Assembly: GCA_026392575.1 (NCBI GenBank)
Contig: JAPLBU010000399.1
Span: forward strand, 5,694 to 20,320
Length of the DNA stretch: 14,627 nucleotides
Reading direction: 5' to 3'
Source: Actinomycetota bacterium
Lineage (GTDB): Bacteria > Actinomycetota > Actinomycetes > S36-B12
In this document: one piece after another, positions 1 through 6,975 of the stretch
Numbering within the stretch: position 1 is the stretch's first letter
Layout: each line of letters opens with the position of its first letter
Program-made: the position numbers and the translations under genes
The notes under the pieces: model-generated
Databases searched by the model: none
What the model saw: only the letters and a program-made list of their open reading frames with translations
What the model was told of the DNA's origin: nothing

Positions 1-1367
1 CCAAGAAGCCCATCATGCTGCTGCTGAAGCAGGCCCGGGCCTTCGGCGTGGGCGTCGTTCTGTCGACACAGAACCCCGTCGATGTCGACTACAAGGCGCT
101 GTCGAATGCCGGCACCTGGCTCATCGGTCGGCTCCAGACCGAACAGGACAAGGCTCGACTCGTCGATGGGCTCAAGAGCGCCGCTGGCGGCGTGGACATC
201 GGGGCGCTGAGCGAGACGATCTCCGGCCTCGGCAAGCGGCAGTTCCTGCTCAAGCGGGTCGGATCCGACAAGCCGACCCTGACGACGACCCGATGGGCGA
301 TGAGCTACCTGCGCGGCCCCCTCATGCGCAACGAGATCACGCGTCTGGCCGAGACCGGGCTCGTTGCCGGACCAGCCCCCGCCATTGCGCCTCCGGTGCC
401 GATGCTCGACGACACAGCACCGACCCCGGCACCTACCGAGCCGCGCACGCACGCCGACGACGAAACCCCTGTTGCGCCCAATGTGGCCACCGGCATCGCG
501 GTCTCCTACCTCGACCCTGCGGCACCGTGGGCAGCAGCCGTCGGAGCCGGATCGGGCCCACGTGTCGAAGCGGCAGCCATCGCACGGATCCGCCTGCGCT
601 ACGACGACACCAAGGCAGCCCTCGTCCACGACGTGGAGTACGAAGCGGTGCTCCTGCCGCTCACTCCGGTACCACGCGCCGTGGATTTCGTTGCCGTCGA
701 CTATGACGATCGTGACCTTCTTGACTCTCCCGCCGGACCGGTGACGTACGCGCTGCCGAATGCGGAGATCAGCCGGAAGACCTGGTGGACTGCCCTGCAG
801 AAGTCCCTGACGGAGCATCTGGTCAGCACGCGACCCGTCGAGATCCTCGCCAATCCGGAGCTCAAGATCTACTCCCGGATCGGTGAGACACCAGAGGAAT
901 TCGCCATCCGATGCCACCAGGCGGCTGACACCAAGGCTGACGCGGCGATCGCCGCCTTACAGAAGAAGTATGAAACGAAACTTCGTGCTCTGCGGACCCG
1001 CTCGGACACCGCGACGGGAGCCGCCGCTCGCGAGGCCGGCCGGCATGAGGTTGAGTACGGCGCTGGTGCACAGGTCGCAAACCTCCTCGGCGGGCTCTTC
1101 GGCGGCGCCCGGAGCCGGAAGTCCATCGTCACCGATGTGCGGCGAGCCTCAGCGTCATCCGCACGCGTCGACGCAGCCGCACAGAAGGCGGGCCAAGCCC
1201 AGCAGGCCATTTCGGACATAGAGGTTGAGCTGGCTGCGGAGGTGGCCAACCTTGACGCCCTTTGGTCCGAGAAGGCCGCAAATGTCCAGCCCATGCAGAT
1301 CCCGTTGACCAAGTCCGACGTGGTTGTGGCCGACCTTCGGCTCGTCTGGATTCCAACCGGATCGTGA
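1..1367 (+). CDS. HerA/FtsK-like ATP-binding protein, C-terminal part (5' end outside window)
   Basis: The reading frame is open to the left edge (codons start at base 3), so the N-terminal ATPase core with its Walker A motif lies outside; the stop is TGA at 1365. The first 110 or so visible residues, numbered from Met at base 15, match the end of a RecA-like HerA/FtsK-type motor: LLKQARAFGVGVVLSTQNP (2-21), then DYKALSNAGTW and an IGRLQT segment. A Pro/Ala-rich linker follows (about 117-156). The remaining 300 residues have no domain I can name. They include a stretch of alternating charge and alanine with coiled-coil character near 305-330 and another near 385-425, separated by a Gly-rich AQVANLLGGLFGGARS patch. 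The family moves DNA or protein using ATP, but the substrate here is unknown. It is followed 81 bp later by a permease with its own ribosome site, so the two need not be functionally linked. Confidence 0.8.
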   Translation, partial: KKPIMLLLKQARAFGVGVVLSTQNPVDVDYKALSNAGTWLIGRLQTEQDKARLVDGLKSAAGGVDIGALSETISGLGKRQFLLKRVGSDKPTLTTTRWAMSYLRGPLMRNEITRLAETGLVAGPAPAIAPPVPMLDDTAPTPAPTEPRTHADDETPVAPNVATGIAVSYLDPAAPWAAAVGAGSGPRVEAAAIARIRLRYDDTKAALVHDVEYEAVLLPLTPVPRAVDFVAVDYDDRDLLDSPAGPVTYALPNAEISRKTWWTALQKSLTEHLVSTRPVEILANPELKIYSRIGETPEEFAIRCHQAADTKADAAIAALQKKYETKLRALRTRSDTATGAAAREAGRHEVEYGAGAQVANLLGGLFGGARSRKSIVTDVRRASASSARVDAAAQKAGQAQQAISDIEVELAAEVANLDALWSEKAANVQPMQIPLTKSDVVVADLRLVWIPTGS

Positions 1368-1434
1368 CCAACGGGCTTCCGCCAGAACGCGCCACAGGGG
1401 GCAACGCGGGAGTAGCGTCTCGCAGAACCGCAAC

Positions 1435-1442
1435 GGGAGGGG
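1435..1442 (+). promoter_or_regulatory. Strong ribosome binding site for the APC permease
   Basis: GGGAGGGG lies 6 nt before the ATG at 1449 and fixes that start. It is the best Shine-Dalgarno match on the plus strand of the window, which suggests the permease is translated independently of the upstream ATPase gene. The rest of the 81-bp gap (1368-1448) shows no convincing promoter or terminator. Confidence 0.7.
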
Positions 1443-1448
1443 ACAAGC

Positions 1449-3194
1449 ATGTCGACGCACACCAAGGGCGATGCACCCATCGGCTTCCCGGAAGCCGCCA
1501 GTGACAAGGGTCTGAAGTCCGGGGCCCTCGGACTCATGTCGAGCATCGTCATCGGCATGGCGTCCACAGCACCGGCCTACAGCCTCGCCGCGAGCCTCGG
1601 CTTCGTCGTGGCCACCGCGAACGGTGACGGCATCGTCGGCGTCAAGGCGCCGTCAATCATGCTGCTCGCCTTCATCCCGATGTTCTTCATCGCCATCGCC
1701 TACCAGCAGCTGAACAAGGCCGAACCCGACTGCGGCACGACGTTCACCTGGGCGACGCGCGCCTTCGGCCCGCGCGCCGGCTGGATCGGCGGCTGGGGGA
1801 TCATCGCCGCCGACGTGATCGTCATGGCGAACCTTGCGCAGATCGCGGGCTCGTACGGGTTCCAGCTCTTCGGTCTCGACGGACTTGCCGAGTCGACGTT
1901 CTGGAGCATGGTCGCCGGCGTCGCGTGGATCATCGTCATGACCTACATCTGCTACCGCGGCATCGAGGTCTCGGCCCGACTGCAGTACGTGCTGCTCGGC
2001 ATCGAGGTCGTCGTCCTCGTCATCTTCTCCGCGATTGCCCTCATCAAGGTCTACGGCGGCAGCGCCCCCGAGGGCTACCTCGTCCCGAGCCTGAGCTGGC
2101 TGTGGCCGTCCGGCATGAGCCTGAGCGCCCTCGTCACAGCCACCCTGATCGCGGTGTTCATCTACTGGGGCTGGGACACAGCGGTCAGCGTCAACGAGGA
2201 GACTTCCGATCCGGCGAAGACCCCTGGACGTGCAGCCGTCATCTCCACCCTGTTGCTGCTGCTCACCTACGCAATCGTCAGCGTCGCAACGGTCGCCTTT
2301 GCGGGCACCGGAGAATCCGGGCTCGGGCTGGCGAACCCCGACAACTCCGGCGATGTCTTCCACGCGCTCGGCCCATCAGTGTTCGGGGACTCCGGCATGG
2401 GCAAGGCCATGGAGATCCTGCTGATCCTGTCTGTCCTCTCATCGGCGTCTGCCTCCACGCAGACAACGATCCTGCCCACCGCACGCACCACCCTTGCCAT
2501 GGGCGCGTACAAGGCCGTGCCGTCGATGTTCGCCCGCATCCACCCCAAGTACATGACCCCCACGGTCGCGACGGTGTGGATGGGCGCCGTGTCGATCATC
2601 TTCTACGTAGGCTTGACGCTCGTCAGCGGGGACGTCCTCGGCGACTCAATCGCAGCGGTCGGCCTGATGATCGCCTTCTACTACGGCATCACGGGCTTCG
2701 CCGCAGTGTGGTTCTACCGCCACGACATCTTCACCGGGCTCAGCAACTTCGTCATGAAGGGGTTGTTCCCGTTCCTGGGTGGCGTCCTGCTGCTCGGCGC
2801 GTTCGTCATTGCGTCATATAACTACGCACAGCCGGACTACGGCAGCACGACCATGGGTGGGGTCGGCGGTGTGTTCATCATCGGCATCGGCACGCTGCTG
2901 CTCGGTGTGGTGCTCATGATCAACTGGAACATGGTCGCGCCAGCCTTCTTCCGCGGCGAGACGCTGTCGAAGCGAACCTCCTCCGAGCTCGTGCTGATGG
3001 TGTCGTCGATGGAGGAGGACACCGTCCGACTGCCCGATTCGGGCCTGCCGGACATCATCATCGCCCCCGACCTCTCCAACCTCCCGGAGGGCATGACCGC
3101 ACTCGACCTGCAGTCGGGCGAGGAGATCGAGAACACCGGGCAACTTCGAGCGCTGCGCGAGGAGCAGGCCGCGGAGGACGACAAGGACCAGTAG
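1449..3194 (+). CDS. APC-superfamily amino-acid permease
   Basis: This is a 581-aa integral membrane transporter of the amino acid-polyamine-organocation superfamily, expected to import amino acids or related amines by proton or sodium coupling. The family signature starts at TM1: GLKSGALGLMSS followed by IGMASTAPAYSLAA (residues 21-48). It continues with the loop after TM2, LNKAEPDCGTTFTWATRAFG, which resembles the family pattern of Pro-Asp-X-Gly before an aromatic and RAFGP. About twelve hydrophobic segments follow, including the ETSDPAKTPGRAAVIST loop typical of TM6-7. After the last helix comes an unusually long hydrophilic tail of roughly 75-80 residues, acidic at its end (EEQAAEDDKDQ). 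The ATG start is supported by a strong ribosome site. The stop is TAG. Substrate specificity cannot be read from the sequence, and no catabolic or regulatory partner lies beside it. Confidence 0.9.
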   Translation: MSTHTKGDAPIGFPEAASDKGLKSGALGLMSSIVIGMASTAPAYSLAASLGFVVATANGDGIVGVKAPSIMLLAFIPMFFIAIAYQQLNKAEPDCGTTFTWATRAFGPRAGWIGGWGIIAADVIVMANLAQIAGSYGFQLFGLDGLAESTFWSMVAGVAWIIVMTYICYRGIEVSARLQYVLLGIEVVVLVIFSAIALIKVYGGSAPEGYLVPSLSWLWPSGMSLSALVTATLIAVFIYWGWDTAVSVNEETSDPAKTPGRAAVISTLLLLLTYAIVSVATVAFAGTGESGLGLANPDNSGDVFHALGPSVFGDSGMGKAMEILLILSVLSSASASTQTTILPTARTTLAMGAYKAVPSMFARIHPKYMTPTVATVWMGAVSIIFYVGLTLVSGDVLGDSIAAVGLMIAFYYGITGFAAVWFYRHDIFTGLSNFVMKGLFPFLGGVLLLGAFVIASYNYAQPDYGSTTMGGVGGVFIIGIGTLLLGVVLMINWNMVAPAFFRGETLSKRTSSELVLMVSSMEEDTVRLPDSGLPDIIIAPDLSNLPEGMTALDLQSGEEIENTGQLRALREEQAAEDDKDQ

Positions 3195-3202
3195 CCCAAA
3201 AG

Positions 3203-3270
3203 ACCGTTGAGGGGCGGGTTGTGGGGGTGCTCAGGTTCCTGAGCACCCCCACAACCCGCCCCTCAACGGT
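3203..3270. terminator. Perfect 33-bp inverted repeat, probable bidirectional terminator
   Basis: The left arm 3203-3235 (begins ACCGTTGAGGGGCGGG) and the right arm 3238-3270 are exact reverse complements, with only TT between them. The repeat fills the gap between two convergent genes: it begins 8 nt after the permease stop and 5 nt after the sulfatase stop. On the minus strand the stem is followed by CTTTTGGG, a short T run, so it fits best as an intrinsic terminator for the sulfatase operon. On the plus strand it is followed by AGGGGCTAG, with no T run, though many actinobacterial terminators lack one. The stem is far longer than a usual terminator, so it could also be a dispersed intergenic palindrome. 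Confidence 0.75.
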
Positions 3271-3275
3271 AGGGG

Positions 3276-5321
3276 CTAGTTCGACGGGCACCAGAAGCGA
3301 TAGGAGGCGGCATCGGCCTTCGGGACGATCGCCCAGCCACGCGTCTGGCTGCCCGTCGCCCCGGCTGGGCCCTCCCACAGCACCGAGCCGACAACCGTGC
3401 CATCCGTCGAGACGAGTCCGGCCGTCGCGTCAACGGAGCAGGCGGCCGACTCCCGATCGACGATGACGACCTGCTGGGTCGACTCCCCCGGCAGGACGAG
3501 CACATGCGACGGCGTCACTTCGGTCCAGCCATCAGGAACCGGACGACCCAGCAGTGCCTGGTCGATGCCGATGGCGAACGGATGCTGCGGATCGGTCGGG
3601 GTCAGGTCCTCCGCAAGCCAAGGGTCGGTCTCGGCCGCTCCGCTGTAGTTCCACGGCGTCATGACCGCACCGCCGACGGTCGTGAAGACCGGACCGGCGG
3701 GGAGGTCACGGGACAGATCCGGACTCAGTTCAGCGTCGGCCGGGGCGGTGGCACCCACCGCCGCCAGCACCGTGGCCGCGATCTGTCCGGTCGACCGGGG
3801 GGCCTCAACGATGACCGGCTCGGTCTGCCCCGGCGCCTTGACGACGAGCGGCACATGGGCGACCTCGGACCAACGTTGCTCAAGAGTGTCACCGACGCGG
3901 CGATCGGCACGGTCGGTCATCGTCGCACCATGGTCAGCGGTGACGACAATCATCGTGTTCTCGTACTGGCCGCTCGCCTTGAGGTCGTCGATCAGCAGAC
4001 CCAACTGACGGTCGAAGTCGACGGCGGAGTTCGCGTAGAGCCTCCGCTCGAGGCTCTTGAGTTCCTCGGTGGTGTACGTCTGATCCGCCTCGGCACCGAC
4101 CATGTGCGCGCCCTCGACGACCGGCACCCGGAACGGGTAGATCTGCTTGCCTTCGCGGTCAACGACCCACGGGGCGTGCGTACGGATTGAGTGCCAGAAG
4201 GCGAAGACCGGATCCTCCGGCGCGGCCTGCCCGACGCTGGTTATGCCATCGACGACGGCGCCGACGGAGTCACCTTCCGCGTTGTCGCCGAACTCGTCTC
4301 CACCATTCCAGAAGTCACGCCACTTGCCGTCCAGCGGCGGGAAGAGATCCGAGAAGGGTGCGGCAAGTGCGGTGCGACCCGCGATCGCGAGTGTGTCCTT
4401 CGCAAAGGAGGTGTAGCGCTGGACGAATCCGACATCGTCACCAGCACCCACACTGGCGCAGTCGGCGGTACTGCAGTCGAAGGAGTACATCGGCGATTGC
4501 ATGACGACGGAGTAGGCCGATGCCAGGCCCGGCACGATCCCGATTCCCGCACGAACCTTCTGCATCCGGTCAGCACCCTGCCCGGCCACATCCGAGATAC
4601 CGCTCAGCATCGACGGCACGGCGTAGTCGGTGTAGTTGGCGCCGGCGTAGGCATGCGAGTACGTCGTGGCGTCAGCGGCGAGGGCCTTCAGGTTGGGCAG
4701 TTCCGGCCGCACCTCCCCATCCTGGGTGAACGCGAGGGGGTACTGCAGTTCATCCGAGATCACCCACAGCACCGACGGGCGGTCGGGTCGGTCATCGAAG
4801 GCGAACGTGCTCTTCGGCGCCTCCTGGCTCCCCGTGACGAGCGGGATCAGCAAGGGCACCACGGCAGCGATGACCGCGAATACCGCAAGCGCATTGCCCA
4901 TCGCGAACCGCCGGGCGAGCAGGGTGATCCCCCCCGCCACGACCAGGCCGAAAACGGGCGAGAGGGCTGGAGCGCCTTCGAGCACCGTCCGGGCCAGGAC
5001 ATTGCTGAGGAAGAACCAGGCCACAAGGAGCATCAGCAGTGACATCACGACGTCGCAGACGCGAGCACTGGTCCGGCGCTGCAGGAGAAGCAGCAGCCCG
5101 GTCAGGATGGCCCAGCAGATGGCCAGCCCGAGGACGAGCACTGCTACCCAGGCCAGGACGGAGACGCCGTGCGCCGCGAAGAAGACCTGGTTCGAGGCGA
5201 TCTTGTCGCTGGCGGGGATGACCATCGCCAGGATGCCCACAGCCATCAGCCACGAAGCGTTGTTCGGTGCGCTGGTGTTGGTGCGGGCGCCGATCCGCCG
5301 CATCAGGTCACCGCGGTTCAC
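3276..5321 (-). CDS. Membrane-anchored sulfatase/phosphotransferase-fold enzyme
   Basis: This 681-aa protein has an N-terminal block of about four or five membrane helices (roughly residues 24-165) followed by an extracytoplasmic alkaline-phosphatase/sulfatase-fold domain, an arrangement shared with LTA synthases and lipid-A phosphoethanolamine transferases. Visible metal-site elements are VLWVISDE (Asp190), ANYTDYAVPSMLSG with Thr231 as candidate nucleophile, a WHSIRTHAPW segment (His382), VVTADHG (Asp463, His464) and EVAHVPLVVKAPG (His489). No Cys/Ser-X-Pro-X-Arg sulfatase maturation motif is evident at the nucleophile, so a phosphotransferase or phosphodiesterase is at least as likely as a true sulfatase. 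Several Cys pairs (283/288 and the C terminus) suit an exported domain. The start is GTG, overlapping the methyltransferase stop as GTGA; an ATG at residue 7 is an alternative. The substrate is unknown; an envelope polymer or lipid is inferred. Confidence 0.85.
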   Translation of the reverse strand: MNRGDLMRRIGARTNTSAPNNASWLMAVGILAMVIPASDKIASNQVFFAAHGVSVLAWVAVLVLGLAICWAILTGLLLLLQRRTSARVCDVVMSLLMLLVAWFFLSNVLARTVLEGAPALSPVFGLVVAGGITLLARRFAMGNALAVFAVIAAVVPLLIPLVTGSQEAPKSTFAFDDRPDRPSVLWVISDELQYPLAFTQDGEVRPELPNLKALAADATTYSHAYAGANYTDYAVPSMLSGISDVAGQGADRMQKVRAGIGIVPGLASAYSVVMQSPMYSFDCSTADCASVGAGDDVGFVQRYTSFAKDTLAIAGRTALAAPFSDLFPPLDGKWRDFWNGGDEFGDNAEGDSVGAVVDGITSVGQAAPEDPVFAFWHSIRTHAPWVVDREGKQIYPFRVPVVEGAHMVGAEADQTYTTEELKSLERRLYANSAVDFDRQLGLLIDDLKASGQYENTMIVVTADHGATMTDRADRRVGDTLEQRWSEVAHVPLVVKAPGQTEPVIVEAPRSTGQIAATVLAAVGATAPADAELSPDLSRDLPAGPVFTTVGGAVMTPWNYSGAAETDPWLAEDLTPTDPQHPFAIGIDQALLGRPVPDGWTEVTPSHVLVLPGESTQQVVIVDRESAACSVDATAGLVSTDGTVVGSVLWEGPAGATGSQTRGWAIVPKADAASYRFWCPSN

Positions 5322-6730
5322 GAAGCGTCCAGCAGGTCCCAGGCATTGACGACGACGCGCGTGGCGGACGTGGTCCCCAGCACCTGCACCTGCGCGAAGC
5401 GGTTGCGTAGTGCGGTCAGCAGGGCCTCGGTGGAATAGTCGCCGGACCAGTTCGGGATCTGACTGAGCAGGAGGCGCGACTTCGCGTCATCCTCCGTGGC
5501 GAACTCAATCTGCACCGGCGCCCCGAAGGCGGCTAGTGCATCGACCGCGAACTGCATGGGTGTGCCCTGCGTGATCACCACGTGGTGCAGTACGGCCTGG
5601 CAGATGACGGCGGAGGGACGAACGCGCCGCGTGAAGGCCGCGAACTCCTGGTCGAGCAGGCCCGGCGTGACTCGGTCGGCGATTTCAGCGACCTGGGCGA
5701 TGCCTGCGTACAACACGTCCAGCGCGCCGGCGTCCGCGTCCATCACCACAACACGGGCATCGGCATGTCGGACAAGGTGCGCTGCGGTGAAGCCGTCGTT
5801 GCCGCCCACGTCGAGGACCAGGCGGTTGCGTCCCGGCGCTGCCGCCACGAACTCTGTCGCCATGGCCGACTTGCGGGTCAGGTCGTCGCTGCCGTAGTGC
5901 CCTCGGGTGCCGTAGTCGACCCACGTCGTGCTGTGCTCCTTACCGTGCAGCTTCGCCACCTGCTTGGCAAGACGCTTCGTCAGCGACAGCGTGGCGTTGC
6001 GCGCGAGGTCCTTGTTGCGGTTCGCCTCACCGGAGAACGTCGACTCGCTCGGCGCGTTCTTCTCCACGGGGCGCGTGGTGGCCTGCAGTAGCAGCAGCGA
6101 CAGGCTTCGACGACGTTTCCTCGGCAGCAACTGGCGGGCCGCCTCCGACCGCAGGCCCCGGTGCCGAGCGATCTCCCACGCATCCGCCGCCGTGACCCGG
6201 TCGCCCGACCCCACGGCAAGCGGGTTGATGAAGTGCTCGATGAACTGACGTGAGGCATTCCAGGACGGGTTGGGGCGCCAGGTCTCAATCGAACCCAGGT
6301 CGATGAAGACGGGCTGCATTCCGCGGAACTGGACGTTGAAGGCGGACGCGTCCTTCAGGTCAAGGCCGATACCCAGCAGCCGACGCCGCAGATCGAGGGT
6401 GAGGAGGGCGGCCGACTCGAGCAGCGAGTTCGGCCACTCCCACGGGTACGTGATCGTGTCGACCGATTCGACCGAGAAGACGGCGCAGTCGGCGACGACG
6501 GGGCGACCGGACACCGCGGCATAGTCGGCCAGGATCGCAGTGGCAGCCTCGGCAGGAACCTCATCGAAGCCCACCAGGGATCCCTCAGCGACCAGGGTGC
6601 TGTAGAGGTCCGAGGATCGAAGGGTTCGCAGGGCGTCAGCCGACGCCGGTCTCGCAATGCGGTACCAGCCGTCTGCGTGGAAGGCCGCGTTCTCGGGGTC
6701 GCGGAAACTAGCCGAACCGGTCGAGACCAA
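5318..6730 (-). CDS. SAM-dependent methyltransferase with N-terminal kinase-like motif
   Basis: This is a 470-aa cytoplasmic protein. The C-terminal half (from about residue 290) is a class I methyltransferase: motif I is VLDVGGNDGF (305-314), the acidic residue after strand 2 is in VVVMDADAG (Asp331), and CQAVLHHVV (378-385) marks the motif IV region. The N-terminal half belongs to the kind of sequence seen in NoeA-like nodulation methyltransferases: YPWEWPNSLLESAALLTLDL, then LKDASAFNVQF and PVFIDLGSIE. The latter two have the spacing of a kinase catalytic loop (Asp, four residues, Asn; here Asp127 and Asn132) and DFG (Asp144-Leu-Gly). A basic stretch LLPRKRRRS sits near 201-209. The start is TTG, 2 nt after the stop of the small upstream gene and without a clear ribosome site, so translation is probably coupled. 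It overlaps the sulfatase-fold gene by 4 bp. The acceptor is not known. Confidence 0.8.
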   Translation of the reverse strand: MVSTGSASFRDPENAAFHADGWYRIARPASADALRTLRSSDLYSTLVAEGSLVGFDEVPAEAATAILADYAAVSGRPVVADCAVFSVESVDTITYPWEWPNSLLESAALLTLDLRRRLLGIGLDLKDASAFNVQFRGMQPVFIDLGSIETWRPNPSWNASRQFIEHFINPLAVGSGDRVTAADAWEIARHRGLRSEAARQLLPRKRRRSLSLLLLQATTRPVEKNAPSESTFSGEANRNKDLARNATLSLTKRLAKQVAKLHGKEHSTTWVDYGTRGHYGSDDLTRKSAMATEFVAAAPGRNRLVLDVGGNDGFTAAHLVRHADARVVVMDADAGALDVLYAGIAQVAEIADRVTPGLLDQEFAAFTRRVRPSAVICQAVLHHVVITQGTPMQFAVDALAAFGAPVQIEFATEDDAKSRLLLSQIPNWSGDYSTEALLTALRNRFAQVQVLGTTSATRVVVNAWDLLDAS

Positions 6731-6732
6731 GA

Positions 6733-6906
6733 TCAGGCGTCGTTCGAGACCGGCTCGGTCTCCGGGACCGAATCCTGGTCACCTCGGCCGCGCAGCTTGG
6801 CAAACTTCGACCGAATGTAGAACCACGTTCCGGCAGCCCCGCTGGCAACCGCAGCCAGCAGGTACGAACCCGAGCCCGCGTCGATGTAACCCACAAGATG
6901 GAGCAT
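6733..6906 (-). CDS. Small one-helix membrane protein with YIDAGSGS motif
   Basis: This is a 57-aa protein: MLHLVGYIDAGSGSYLL, then an Ala/Gly-rich transmembrane helix (about residues 14-32), a short basic patch (RSKFAKLRGRG), and an acidic tail. I chose the ATG at 6906 because GTGAGG lies 5 nt upstream of it; a longer frame to 6948 has no such support. Small proteins with a YxDPGSGS-like N terminus and one helix recur beside envelope glycosyl- or phospho-transferase genes (recollection of genomic context, not proof). Here the usual Pro is Ala. It is the first gene of a unit with the methyltransferase (2-nt gap) and the sulfatase-fold enzyme. A role as a membrane anchor or adaptor for one of those is inference. 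Confidence 0.7.
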   Translation of the reverse strand: MLHLVGYIDAGSGSYLLAAVASGAAGTWFYIRSKFAKLRGRGDQDSVPETEPVSNDA

Positions 6907-6940
6907 GTTTACCTCACGTTCGTCCGCGCGTAAGGATTCA

Positions 6941-6969
6941 GCGTACATGCCTGTGGGGGCATCGCACGC
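6941..6969 (-). terminator. Weak hairpin after the tocopherol-cyclase-like gene
   Basis: On the minus strand this lies 6 nt past the TAG stop at 6976. GCGT/ACGC and ATGCC/GGCAT form a broken stem around a 6-nt loop, with an internal mismatch. No T run follows, so it is at best a weak or factor-dependent terminator separating the tocopherol-cyclase-like gene from the YIDAGSGS operon. No clear -10/-35 pair is visible in the 69-bp gap. Confidence 0.3.
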
Positions 6970-6975
6970 CAGCGG

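Noticed and set aside
869..1567. Long minus-strand open frame opposite the HerA-like gene and permease start
   Set aside because: It is Arg/Ser/Ala-rich with no domain, crosses a gene boundary, and mirrors the codon pattern of the real plus-strand genes; a typical high-GC shadow.
1653..2363. Minus-strand open frame opposite the permease
   Set aside because: Asp/Gly/His/Arg low-complexity composition, no ribosome site, and fully inside a gene with clear membrane-protein homology.
3211..3227. G-quadruplex in the left arm of the palindrome
   Set aside because: Only three runs of three or more G are present, and the perfect hairpin would compete strongly; not supported as a separate feature.
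6733..6948. Longer start for the YIDAGSGS membrane protein
   Set aside because: The upstream codons add a hydrophilic stretch with no ribosome site, while the ATG at 6906 has GTGAGG at good spacing.
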